From NCBI GenBank assembly GCA_037479115.1, contig JBBFLK010000005.1:1-64000 (forward strand): 64,000 nucleotides of DNA, written 5' to 3'. Both the position numbers and the translations under genes were made by a program. The stretch comes from Anaerohalosphaeraceae bacterium (lineage in GTDB: Bacteria; Planctomycetota; Phycisphaerae; Sedimentisphaerales; Anaerohalosphaeraceae). The notes below the pieces were generated by a model. The model had not been told where the DNA came from, made no database searches, and was given only the letters and a program-made list of their open reading frames with translations. Shown here one piece after another: positions 35,930 to 43,999 of this stretch (position 1 is its first letter; each line of letters opens with the position of its first letter).

Positions 35930-36751
35930 TTAATAATCCGGATAGCGTTTCATCCAGTCCGGCCACTGGCGGCTTTGACTGCTGTTCCAGCGCGTGTTCC
36001 ACTTCAGCCTCCACAATTCCTTCAGGCCCACCTTTCGGCTCTGCCCATCCACAAACAGCCAGTTGGGACCGCCGTTGTGCCGGTCCAGACAATACGTGCT
36101 CACTCCGCCGCTGTTGTAGGCGTTCTTGCCGGCTTCGACACCCCGCGAAGGCGGCGGCGAATCCGTATCGAGGGCGTTGGCCCCCTCCCACATCCCGCCG
36201 CCCATCAGCGGCACGGCGGACGGCACACGGATTCGGCTGACCTTCCGCCAGTAATAGTCCCGCCAGGCCGGAGCAATATTGTACGTGCCCGGCACCCCGA
36301 CATCCAGCGGGTTGTGCGCCCAGCCGTTCACGGAATAACTGCCGTACTGGCCGTGCTCGCCCCAATACGGAATCGGAATCCCGTTGTAGCCGTATCGGCC
36401 CCAGGCCGTCAATTCTCCCGGAACCTGACCCGGCACTGTATCCAGAAAACGCGTCGCCCGCGGACAGAGCCGCAGGTCATCCGTATTCTGATAATACGAC
36501 AGCAAATCCGTCATCCACATTTTTCCGCCGTTCCAGCCGATCGGCAGACTCGAGTCATTATCCTGCGCATAGAGGGTATAAAGAATCCCCCACTGCTTCA
36601 GATTGGAAAGACAAATCACCCCCTGCGACTGCTCTCGGGCCTTGCGAAGGCTGGGCACCAGCACCGACAGCAGAACCGAAATAATCGCAATCACCACCAG
36701 CAGTTCAATCAGGGTAAACGCCTGCCGCTTTCGCTGTTTTCGGACTTTCAT
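35930..36751 (-). CDS. Pseudopilin-like secreted protein with H-x9-DG tail
   Basis: A 273-aa protein with a type IV prepilin N-terminus ([20 protein letters not shown]; Ala-Phe cleavage site, Glu at +5) and a DUF1559-like body. The C-terminal motif RHNGGPNWLFVDGQSR is H-x9-DG, followed by LWRLKW. It is the counterpart in module 2 of the protein at 5412-6242, with the same tail pattern. It is probably cleaved by a prepilin peptidase and exported; the role in polysaccharide uptake or adhesion is unknown. A strong terminator follows the gene. Confidence 0.87.
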   Translation of the reverse strand: MKVRKQRKRQAFTLIELLVVIAIISVLLSVLVPSLRKAREQSQGVICLSNLKQWGILYTLYAQDNDSSLPIGWNGGKMWMTDLLSYYQNTDDLRLCPRATRFLDTVPGQVPGELTAWGRYGYNGIPIPYWGEHGQYGSYSVNGWAHNPLDVGVPGTYNIAPAWRDYYWRKVSRIRVPSAVPLMGGGMWEGANALDTDSPPPSRGVEAGKNAYNSGGVSTYCLDRHNGGPNWLFVDGQSRKVGLKELWRLKWNTRWNSSQSRQWPDWMKRYPDY

Positions 36752-36790
36752 TCTTTCACCTTTCTTCTTTTATCTGCCTGTTCCGATAAA

Positions 36791-36818
36791 GGGAGGAGCT
36801 GTTTGAACAGCCCCTCCC
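36791..36818 (-). terminator. Hairpin terminator after the LamG gene at 36828
   Basis: GGGAGG-A-GCTGT and ACAGC-C-CCTCCC close a TTGA loop. On the minus strand TTTAT follows. It lies 10 nt after the stop of the LamG gene and upstream of the pseudopilin gene. Confidence 0.65.
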
Positions 36819-36827
36819 TTCCGGTTT

Positions 36828-39185
36828 TTAATCAGGGAAAACAGCGGCCTGAAGCCACAATCGCGCCAGTTCCGCCGCATCCTCTAAATCAATGCGGTTA
36901 TCGCCGTTGACATCCGCCGGCTCAATCAGCGGCTGAAGCATCGGGCTGGAGGCTGCACCGCCTTCCTGAGCCAGCCAGAGCACCTCTTCCGGCGAAAGGG
37001 CGTAATCATACACGCGGAAGTCATCAATCCAGCCGTCCACGAAACCGCCCGCACCGCCCGACCAGCGCCAGGCCCCGATGGAAAAGAACCCGTTCGTATC
37101 ATCCACCGTCGGTGAATACGTGCTGAATGCCGGCATCTGAACAACCAGCCGGCCGTTTTGATAAATCCGCATCTGACCGGCGGAGGCACTCTTGACAAAG
37201 GCATAATGCACCCATTCGTCCTGCGGATGAGACGGATTGCTGTACAAATCCGTAGCGGAATAATAGCGGCTGCCTGTCCAGATCAGCGTATCGCCGCCCG
37301 CTTCATATTCAAACTTGCCTGTGGCATTCAGCCAATTGCCCAGCACCGCGCCGTCCTGACCGATTTGGAACAATTCGCTGTCGGCATCGCTCTGTCCGGG
37401 GTCCTTCATCCAGAGCGAAATCGTGGATTCAGCCCCCAGCGCCGGCGGAGCAGCATTCGGGTCGCCGACGTTGGCCGCCGCCGCAGGCACCTGCACATAG
37501 GCACTGTTGTTCAGATACAGACTGTTGGACCCGCCGATGCCGCTGCCGGGACCGCCCCAGACCGCATTGGGGTCCGCCCCCGGGACTATCGTGCCGTGAT
37601 AGCCGAAGCCCGACAGGTCGCTGACGGCTGTGCCGGTCCCTTCCTCAAAGGCATACCAGAGCACCGGCCCTCGCGAAGGTGCCCGGGCAGTTACCCAGCT
37701 GCCCTCCCTGAGCCAGTTGGCGGCCAGTTCCACAAAATCATAAATATCCGCCACACAGTCCTGATTGATATCCGCCGGCACATACCCCCGCAGACACATC
37801 GGACTGCTCAGCCGCAGATTGTTGATTTGAACCGAACCGGCGCCGCCGGGGGTCGGAGAGGCCTTCGTTCCGATGCCGATGATGACCCGGCTCACGGCCG
37901 TCAGGTCCACCCCCTGCGCCGCAAATTCCTGCAAATTGATGGGCCAGAAATGGAACCACTCGTATTCCGACTGCTGATTGAGTTCTCTCACATCGCGATA
38001 CTGAACGGTGCCGCTCTGGGCGCCGCCGTTGGATTCGAGCGTCACATAAATGGAATCGACCATGTTATCGTGGCCCTTGACATCCAGCGTCAGCAGCCCA
38101 TTGCCGCCGCGCGTCCAGTCGGTCGAACAGCTCAGCAAATCCGCATCCGCCGCAACTTCCGTCAGATACGGAGCGGCGGTGTGGTCATAGGCAATCTCCA
38201 TCGCCCCATTGTTCAACACCGCCCCGCTGCCCCAAACCGCCTGCAGAGCAGCCGTCGAAGCATAGTCAAACAAATCCAAATCCGTAAACGGACTGATGGT
38301 AAACCGCCAGACACCCGCCGCCTTGACGACCCCGCTCGATGTGGTTTCATCCACACGCCAATAATACGTTTGCCCTTTGACTACCTGACTGAGCGAAAGG
38401 ACATAATTCGGGTCCGTCAGCGGCACCGTCCCCAGAAACTCCGGGGATGAGGTTGTGGCGTTCGCCACCGCCTCGGCGCTGGTTCCCAAATACACATAAT
38501 GAACGCCGGTCGCCTCCTGAGCCGCTTTCCACCGCAGCGTAGGCCCATAGCCGCACCGGGCCGGGTCCTCCCAGGGAACCGTGCTGTTGTTGGCCGGAGA
38601 AAGCCACTCCGCCTGTGTGGTTCCGGAGTAGCTGAGCGAAATATTGTCCCAATAAATGCCTTTGAGCCAGTCGGAGCCGCGCAGCACCAACGTAACCTGT
38701 CCGGCACCCGGCGGGACAAGAAAATCATGATTATAGACCGTCCACACTGTCGGCACCGGATACTGATTATTTGCAAAAAGAATGAATTCATCATAGGCCA
38801 CAAACGTTCCGTTCGGCTCGCGGTAGGTCATTTCGACCGTAGCATCCCCCCAGTTGTTTGAGCTGTACCAGCGTGTAACGACCACACAGCTGAAATGGAG
38901 AACCGAAATCGTATTCGGCTCAAAATAAACCGTTTGTCCCAGCTCCACCCCCGGCCATTCCTCCTGGCTTGGATACATCACCGCACAGGGGCTTCCGTCA
39001 TAAGTAAAAGACGTTTCCATGGCAAACCAGGCATTATTGGGGTTGGCGATGTACACATACCAGCCGTCCGGGACGCCGTCCGTCCAGCTGTTCAGATTCC
39101 CGTTGACCAGCAGTTCCACCGCTCCGGCCTGCGCCGCCAGCATCACCGCCAGAACAGCCAGCCCCGTCTGTATTCTTCGCCTCAT
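36828..39185 (-). CDS. Secreted LamG protein with CBM-like N-terminus and two dockerin-like motifs
   Basis: A 785-aa exported protein. ATG 39185 has a perfect AGGAGGTG 6 nt upstream; the GTG at 39194 lies inside that site and is not the start. The signal peptide is MRRRIQTGLAVLAVMLAAQA. Domains: a CBM-like jelly roll (ELLVNGNLNSW...DNISLSYSG) of the same type as the neighbouring PEP-CTERM protein; an Fn3-like region; a second jelly roll; a dockerin-like half (CVADIYDFVELAANWL); LamG (WYAFEEGTGTAVSDLSG to DDFRVYDYALSPEE); and a terminal dockerin-like half (DVNGDNRIDLEDAAELARLWL). It mirrors the LamG-dockerin protein of module 1. No enzyme motif was seen. Confidence 0.88.
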   Translation of the reverse strand: MRRRIQTGLAVLAVMLAAQAGAVELLVNGNLNSWTDGVPDGWYVYIANPNNAWFAMETSFTYDGSPCAVMYPSQEEWPGVELGQTVYFEPNTISVLHFSCVVVTRWYSSNNWGDATVEMTYREPNGTFVAYDEFILFANNQYPVPTVWTVYNHDFLVPPGAGQVTLVLRGSDWLKGIYWDNISLSYSGTTQAEWLSPANNSTVPWEDPARCGYGPTLRWKAAQEATGVHYVYLGTSAEAVANATTSSPEFLGTVPLTDPNYVLSLSQVVKGQTYYWRVDETTSSGVVKAAGVWRFTISPFTDLDLFDYASTAALQAVWGSGAVLNNGAMEIAYDHTAAPYLTEVAADADLLSCSTDWTRGGNGLLTLDVKGHDNMVDSIYVTLESNGGAQSGTVQYRDVRELNQQSEYEWFHFWPINLQEFAAQGVDLTAVSRVIIGIGTKASPTPGGAGSVQINNLRLSSPMCLRGYVPADINQDCVADIYDFVELAANWLREGSWVTARAPSRGPVLWYAFEEGTGTAVSDLSGFGYHGTIVPGADPNAVWGGPGSGIGGSNSLYLNNSAYVQVPAAAANVGDPNAAPPALGAESTISLWMKDPGQSDADSELFQIGQDGAVLGNWLNATGKFEYEAGGDTLIWTGSRYYSATDLYSNPSHPQDEWVHYAFVKSASAGQMRIYQNGRLVVQMPAFSTYSPTVDDTNGFFSIGAWRWSGGAGGFVDGWIDDFRVYDYALSPEEVLWLAQEGGAASSPMLQPLIEPADVNGDNRIDLEDAAELARLWLQAAVFPD

Positions 39186-39299
39186 AACACGCACCTCCTA
39201 AAACCGAATTGCTCTTTATCCTGCCGGAAAACAGGACTCTGCATCCACAGACTCTCCCTTTCCGAGTGTCTATCTGTCTGCAAACCGCGTTTTTGAAAG

Positions 39300-39334
39300 A
39301 CCGGCTGCGGCTTTTTCTGCACACCGCAGCCGGT
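39300..39334 (-). terminator. 11-bp perfect hairpin after the second PEP-CTERM gene
   Basis: ACCGGCTGCGG pairs with CCGCAGCCGGT around a 13-base loop, 17 nt after the stop at 39351. There is no clear T tract, as with the hairpin after the first PEP-CTERM gene. Confidence 0.55.
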
Positions 39335-39350
39335 TCTTCCCATCGTTCGC

Positions 39351-39917
39351 TTACCGGCGGCGTACCAGCGCAAAACCGCCCAGTCCCAGCAAGACCAGAC
39401 TGGCCGGTTCGGGCACGACCCTCACATTGTCCACATACAGCGTGCCCCATCCGCCCATCGCAAACTTCACCTCGGCATAAGCCGCACCCGCCGGCGTCGT
39501 AAAGGTCTGGACAAACGAAGTCCACTGACCCGAATTCGGCGGCGTCAGCAGCGTAATCCACTGATAGCCCACATAACTCCAGCTCGAATCCCAGTACTTC
39601 AGATTGATGCCCGCATTGGCCCAATCCGTCGCACTGTACACCAGACTGAGCACATACTCCGCTTCGGCCGCCACGGCAAAGGTCTGTCCCATCTCCTGCC
39701 AGGCCCCGTCCGTCGCCGACCACATCTTCGCATTCGGAGTTGCGTCATAGGTATAGCCGGTTTCAATCGAAATGGACTGATTGACCGTATCCGGCACCCA
39801 TGTCCACCAGCCGCTCAAATCACCTGTGTTGAAATCTCCGTTGGTCAGCAGATTGGCCCAAACGGAGCCGCCCAGCATCAGTCCTGCCGCCAGCAAACAC
39901 ATCATTCGTTTCTGCAT
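39351..39917 (-). CDS. PEP-CTERM surface protein
   Basis: A 188-aa exported protein: signal peptide (MQKRMMCLLAAGLMLGGSVWA), a CBM-like jelly roll (LLTNGDFNTGDLSGW...EMGQTF...YVDNVRV) and the tail VPEPASL, a hydrophobic stretch (VLLGLGGFAL), VRRR. It is therefore an exosortase substrate. The ectodomain family is the one found at the N-terminus of the LamG protein just downstream, as with the PEP-CTERM/LamG pair of module 1. It follows the FecR gene; AGGAGGTG precedes the start within a leader shared with the other PEP-CTERM gene. Confidence 0.93.
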   Translation of the reverse strand: MQKRMMCLLAAGLMLGGSVWANLLTNGDFNTGDLSGWWTWVPDTVNQSISIETGYTYDATPNAKMWSATDGAWQEMGQTFAVAAEAEYVLSLVYSATDWANAGINLKYWDSSWSYVGYQWITLLTPPNSGQWTSFVQTFTTPAGAAYAEVKFAMGGWGTLYVDNVRVVPEPASLVLLGLGGFALVRRR

Positions 39918-39943
39918 CGTTCACACCTCCTCAAATTGGGTTC
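39918..39943 (-). promoter_or_regulatory. Conserved 5' leader of PEP-CTERM gene 2
   Basis: Reads GAACCCAATTTG, A, GGAGG, TGTGAACG before the ATG on the minus strand. It matches the leader of the PEP-CTERM gene at 7171 over the whole stretch with a few substitutions and a single-base indel. A CA-rich ACACTTCACAC motif lies 30 bp further upstream (39973-39983). Confidence 0.6.
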
Positions 39944-40023
39944 TTGCTTTCCATCCATTCCGCTCACACTACACACTTCACACATTTCATCGGGACAATT
40001 CGGCCTTTCAGCCGTTTTTTCGT

Positions 40024-41697
40024 TCAGTTTTCCAACATCAGCTCCAGAACCGGTTCGACAAAAACCGCCCAGTCTGCACCCAGACTGTCGCCGCTGTCCA
40101 TCACGACCAGCGTCAGAAACCGCTGTGAGGAATCGAACGGAATTTCAATCGATTCCGGCTCGGAAAATCTCGAGATGGACCGCTTTTCAAAGACAACCCG
40201 ACCGTCCAGAAGCACAAAGACATCCGCCAGCGTATTGCCGACCGCCGGGCGGGAACTTTCATCCGGCGACAAACCAAAAACGGCCTGAAATGTTCGGACC
40301 TGACAGCCCGGAACCGCCCGCCGAACCGCTTCCAAATCAACCGTAAGCCCGGCATTGCCGTAAAAGCAGAGTGCCGGCCGGCTTCTGCCTGAAGAGCCCT
40401 CCTCCCATATAAGCCGGAAATATTCCTCCCGTCGGGTCTGTTCGACCCGCCCGCCGTACACCCCGCCAAACCCTGCCCCGCTGGAAAACGGAATGTCTTG
40501 AAAACGAAGACCTGTTGAACTGATGACCCCGCCGCCGGAGGTCGGACGGCCCGGCACAAAGACTCCGTCAATGAACGGATGCTCCGGGGTTCTTACAAAC
40601 ACCGCCGGCCGGTTCCTCTCAAGTCGGGCATCCTGGAGCATCGACGCCCGTCCCGTCTGAACACTTAACCCCCATCCCGGCCGACCGCCGCCGAAGCCCG
40701 TCCCTCCGGAGACCGCATCCGCCAAATCAAAACGCTGTCCTCGCCAGACTACACCGGCCCGCGAGGAAATCTGACGGGCAAACAAATCCTGCCGAAGACG
40801 AATGTCCTGAATCGCCCCCTCCGGCCCCGCCTGTTTGGCCTGTCCCTCCTGCACAAGAACGCTCTGACGCGGTCCTCCTTTCGTTCCGCCGACAATCACC
40901 GATGCCTTGCCCTTGAGCATATGCACCTGAGCGCTGCCGACCCCGCTGACCTTCACGCCGAACTCCGTGCCCAAATCAATTACCTTCATCGAAGGCGTAG
41001 AAACCGTAAAACCGGTTGCGGACACCGGGCAGCGCACATAAACCTGCCCATAGGAAAGCCCCAGTTCCTCCCGGCCTTTAATCTGAAAGCGGGCCGGCCC
41101 CTCAATCACGGTTTCAGCACCGTCTTCATACGTAAGCCGAACATACCCTTCCTTCAGTACAAACGGTCCGCTGCCGGCATACAAGAGCCCTTCCGGTTCT
41201 CGAGCGGTTCCTGTCTCCGCCGCCCAAACGGCTCCGAGTGTATCCGCAATCCGTGCCGCCGGTTCATCCGCGGCCCCCGGGCGAAGTTCCAGCCAGACCA
41301 GCAGAAGCACCATCGCCGCCAGGGCCGCTCCCGCCGCAGCCAGTGAAAACCGGCTCGTCCGCTTTTGGACCCGAACAGGGGGCCTCGTTTCAGCGGGAAT
41401 CGGTTTTTCCTCCGGCTCTATCTCCACCGCCGGAGCGGTTTTTTCATATTCTCCCAACGCCGCCAGAAACTGGGGATCTTCGCCCGATTCGCTCTGCATC
41501 GCCTCGGCATACAGCGATTGTGCCCGCCACATCAGGGCCGCAGCGTTCATCACCTCTTCCAGATACTGCTCAGCGGCCGAGGGGTCCGACTGGAGCCGCT
41601 TTTCCAGCACCGAAAACCGCTCCGGGGTAATCTCCCCTTCCAGCGCTTCCACAATCAAAAGCCCCAGTTCAAATTCATCGCGGCTGAAGGCCTTCAT
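40024..41697 (-). CDS. FecR-like membrane regulator with C-terminal NPCBM-like domain
   Basis: A 557-aa protein that starts at ATG 41697 (ATGA overlap with the sigma stop; GGAGGGG upstream). It has an N-terminal cytoplasmic part, one membrane segment near residue 120 (AAAGAALAAMVLLLVWLEL), a FecR core (TVIEGPARFQI, YGQVYVRCP, GFTVSTPSMKVIDLGTEFGVK) and a shared region VWRGQRFDLADAVSGGTGFGGG. It ends in an NPCBM-like jelly roll (VLLDGRVVFEKR...QRFLTLVVMDSGDS). It matches the FecR protein of module 1 over its length. It is the likely signal-transducing anti-sigma partner of the overlapping sigma factor; the ligand may be a polysaccharide fragment (inference). Confidence 0.88.
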   Translation of the reverse strand: MKAFSRDEFELGLLIVEALEGEITPERFSVLEKRLQSDPSAAEQYLEEVMNAAALMWRAQSLYAEAMQSESGEDPQFLAALGEYEKTAPAVEIEPEEKPIPAETRPPVRVQKRTSRFSLAAAGAALAAMVLLLVWLELRPGAADEPAARIADTLGAVWAAETGTAREPEGLLYAGSGPFVLKEGYVRLTYEDGAETVIEGPARFQIKGREELGLSYGQVYVRCPVSATGFTVSTPSMKVIDLGTEFGVKVSGVGSAQVHMLKGKASVIVGGTKGGPRQSVLVQEGQAKQAGPEGAIQDIRLRQDLFARQISSRAGVVWRGQRFDLADAVSGGTGFGGGRPGWGLSVQTGRASMLQDARLERNRPAVFVRTPEHPFIDGVFVPGRPTSGGGVISSTGLRFQDIPFSSGAGFGGVYGGRVEQTRREEYFRLIWEEGSSGRSRPALCFYGNAGLTVDLEAVRRAVPGCQVRTFQAVFGLSPDESSRPAVGNTLADVFVLLDGRVVFEKRSISRFSEPESIEIPFDSSQRFLTLVVMDSGDSLGADWAVFVEPVLELMLEN

Positions 41698-42245
41698 CGT
41701 TCCCCTCCTTCCGCCTGCAGATGGGCATTCACACACTGCCTCAGGAAAAGATGAATCCGGTTGAACCCTCTGTATAAACTGTACACAGACCGCCCCAACT
41801 GCTGAGCAATGTCTTTGATAGCCATCCCCTGCTCATACCGCCGATAGACCAGTGCCCGGTCGGACGGCTCCAGCCGCTTCAGACACTCTTCCAGCCATTG
41901 AACCCGCTGGTCAATCCGGGAAATCTGCCGGCAGGTCTGCTCAAAAAGCATTTCCATCGTCTCGCTGGAAAACTGGACCCGGCTTCGCCGCTGGGTCTTG
42001 CGGATATTGTTCAATTCATAGCGGGCTATCTGAAGAGCCCAGGCCAGAAAACTGGTTCCCGGCTCAAACTCCCCGAATCGCCGGCACATAATCATCACAA
42101 CCTGCTGGAAAAGGTCCTCCGCATCCGCATAGTTGGGCACCATCGCCAAAATAAACCCGTAAATCCGCTTCTGATAAACCAAAAGAAGACGGACAAACTC
42201 TTCATTCTGCGACGAGCTGTTTTGTGCCTGAGGCGAAGAATCCAT
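41694..42245 (-). CDS. ECF sigma factor, planctomycete type
   Basis: A 183-aa ECF sigma factor with region 2 (FILAMVPNYADAEDLFQQVVMIMCRRF, FLAWALQIARYELNNIRK) and region 4 (LKRLEPSDRALVYRRYEQGMAIKDIAQQLGRSVYSLYRGFNRI). It heads module 2. It is clearly paralogous to the factor at 11250-11789 but divergent in sequence, so the two probably read different promoters. A 27-bp palindrome lies just upstream of its start. Confidence 0.93.
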   Translation of the reverse strand: MDSSPQAQNSSSQNEEFVRLLLVYQKRIYGFILAMVPNYADAEDLFQQVVMIMCRRFGEFEPGTSFLAWALQIARYELNNIRKTQRRSRVQFSSETMEMLFEQTCRQISRIDQRVQWLEECLKRLEPSDRALVYRRYEQGMAIKDIAQQLGRSVYSLYRGFNRIHLFLRQCVNAHLQAEGGER

Positions 42246-42255
42246 ATCACTTTCC

Positions 42256-42282
42256 GTACCTTATCTAAATAGGATAACGTAC
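42256..42282. promoter_or_regulatory. 27-bp near-perfect palindrome upstream of the second sigma factor
   Basis: GTACCTTATC, TAAATAG, GATAACGTAC: the 10-base arms match at 9 of 10 positions around a 7-base spacer. The centre is about 24 nt upstream of the start codon at 42245. The size and symmetry suit a dimeric repressor or activator site. No similar palindrome precedes the first sigma factor. Confidence 0.55.
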
Positions 42283-42334
42283 AGTCGGAGTTTTTTTTGC
42301 GGTTTATTTTTGGAATGGGCCAAAGAAGAGGCTT

Positions 42335-43882
42335 TTAGTCCCCTTTTGCCTGTTTATGGTCAATGAAAAGGTCTTTCGGCTTGTTCCAGCTGGCTCGGCA
42401 AAGCCGGTCATTGATCGTCCGGCCGATGCCTTCATTGGGAACCGCAACAGCCATGATTTCCTCCAGCCCGCAGCGGTCAAGCCGGCGCATCGCTGCATAC
42501 AAATTGCGGGCCGCCTCTTCTAAATTCCCCGATTCCGAAAGAACTTCCGCCGCGGCAAAATCCCCTGCCTCCGCCGCAGGCCGAAGCGTCAGCAGCCCCA
42601 CCCGACGCCCTTTCGGGGGACCTATCAGCTCCGGCGTCAGAAACAAAGGCGTCCGCGGCGCATAATGATGCTCCAGACGGCCCGGCGCCTGCGGGGTATG
42701 CTCCGTAAACCCCACACGCTGCACCGGGCCGATCAGTTCTTCAATCTGTTCAACGGAAATCCCCCCGTACCGCAGCAAGAGAGGCGGCCGCACGGCCAGC
42801 GAAAGAATCGTGGACTCCACTCCTACCGAACAGGGCCCTCCATCCAAAAGAAAATCCACTGAATCTCCCAGCTGCTCGCGTACATGTTCGGCACAGGTTG
42901 GACTGACATGCCCGAACAGGTTGGCACTCGGAGCCGCCACCGGCACATCCGCCCGGCACAGCAGGGCCAGCGCCGCCGGATGCGCCGGCATTCGAATCGC
43001 CGCCGTCGGCAGCCCGGCCGTCACAATATCCGGCACCATCGGCTCCTTGGGCAGCACCAGTGTCAGCGGTCCGGGCCAGAACCGTTCCGCCAGCAGCTCC
43101 GCCTCCTTCGGAAAATCCCGCACCAGCCGCCGGGCCTGTTCAATCGTGCCCACATGCACAATCAGCGGGTCAAAACTCGGACGCCGTTTGACTTCGAAAA
43201 TCCGCCGAACCGCCTCTTCATTCAGCGCATCGGCCCCCAGGCCATAAACAGTTTCCGTCGGAAAGGCAACCAGTCCGCCCCGACGAAGACAGTTCGCCGC
43301 CTGTGCAATTTCCTCCTCATTCGGCAATCCCCCCTTCGAAGCGTTTTTCCGGAGAATCCACTCGGCCGCTTCCCCAATATGCCGAACAATCGGGGTCCCC
43401 GCCGGCACTTCCTGACGGTGCTGCTGTCCATGGCCGGTGAGTACATAGACTCCTTCGGCACCGGCATTTTGAGCCAGTTCAATATCATGAGGATGGTCGC
43501 CGATGCAGAACGAACGGCGCAGGTCTATCGAATAATCGTCGGCGGCCTGCTGCAGATAAAACGGACGCGGCTTGATGCATTTACATCCTTCCTGCCGCTG
43601 ATGCGGACAGACATAGACCTGCGTGATGACAATTCCCGCCTCCCGCAGCGTTTCCGTCACAAAACGGTTGACGCTCTCGACCTCCTCGGCACGGAGGATT
43701 TGCTGGGATATCCCTGGCTGATTGGTCACGATAAACAGAATGAAATGCTCCTGCAGACGCCGAAGCGCCTCGAAGGTTTCGGGGAAAAAAACAACCTCGG
43801 ACGGTTGACGCACATACCCGATGTCTTCAATCAGGGTCCCGTCTCTGTCCAAAAAAACCGCCGGACGACGTGTTTGACTCAT
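42335..43882 (-). CDS. Fusion of a GmhB-like HAD phosphatase and Sua5 threonylcarbamoyl-AMP synthase
   Basis: A 515-aa two-part protein. Residues 1-165 are a histidinol/heptose-phosphate-type HAD phosphatase: FLDRDGTL (Asp12, Asp14), VTNQPGIS, a zinc site C92-x-H94...C100-x-C102 followed by KP, and IGDHPHDIELAQNAGA. This fits GmhB (D,D-heptose 1,7-bisphosphate phosphatase). Residues about 183-515 are full-length Sua5: GGLVAFPTETVYGLGADAL, KRRPSFDPLIVHV, PGPLTLVLP, APSANLFGHVSPT, GVESTILSL, and the Sua5 C-terminal domain (APGRLEHHYAP...). Sua5 makes threonylcarbamoyl-AMP for t6A at tRNA position 37. The gene starts 29 nt after a tRNA-Leu, in one operon with xseAB. It could be two activities in one chain; no frame break is seen. 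Confidence 0.9.
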   Translation of the reverse strand: MSQTRRPAVFLDRDGTLIEDIGYVRQPSEVVFFPETFEALRRLQEHFILFIVTNQPGISQQILRAEEVESVNRFVTETLREAGIVITQVYVCPHQRQEGCKCIKPRPFYLQQAADDYSIDLRRSFCIGDHPHDIELAQNAGAEGVYVLTGHGQQHRQEVPAGTPIVRHIGEAAEWILRKNASKGGLPNEEEIAQAANCLRRGGLVAFPTETVYGLGADALNEEAVRRIFEVKRRPSFDPLIVHVGTIEQARRLVRDFPKEAELLAERFWPGPLTLVLPKEPMVPDIVTAGLPTAAIRMPAHPAALALLCRADVPVAAPSANLFGHVSPTCAEHVREQLGDSVDFLLDGGPCSVGVESTILSLAVRPPLLLRYGGISVEQIEELIGPVQRVGFTEHTPQAPGRLEHHYAPRTPLFLTPELIGPPKGRRVGLLTLRPAAEAGDFAAAEVLSESGNLEEAARNLYAAMRRLDRCGLEEIMAVAVPNEGIGRTINDRLCRASWNKPKDLFIDHKQAKGD

Positions 43883-43911
43883 TTCGGATTCCGTGCTGGC
43901 TGTCTGACCAC

Positions 43912-43995
43912 TGCGAGCGAGAGGAGTCGAACCCCCACGTCCTTACGGACACAAGGACCTAAACCTTGCGCGTCTGCCAATTCCGCCACGCTCGC
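43912..43995 (-). tRNA. tRNA-Leu (anticodon UAG)
   Basis: An 84-nt class II tRNA on the minus strand. The acceptor stem GCGAGCG pairs with CGCTCGC, with discriminator A; no CCA is encoded. The D-arm is TGGCGGAATTGGCAGAC, and the anticodon stem CAAGG/CCTTG holds loop TTTAGGT, giving UAG. A long variable arm (TGTCCGTAAGGACG) and GTTCGACTC in the T-arm follow. The tRNA begins 4 nt after the xseB stop. Confidence 0.97.
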
Positions 43996-43999
43996 CTGT

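Noticed and set aside
167-39185. Cellulosome (dockerin-cohesin) system
   Set aside because: Most dockerin-like tails are single halves and no cohesin or scaffoldin is seen.
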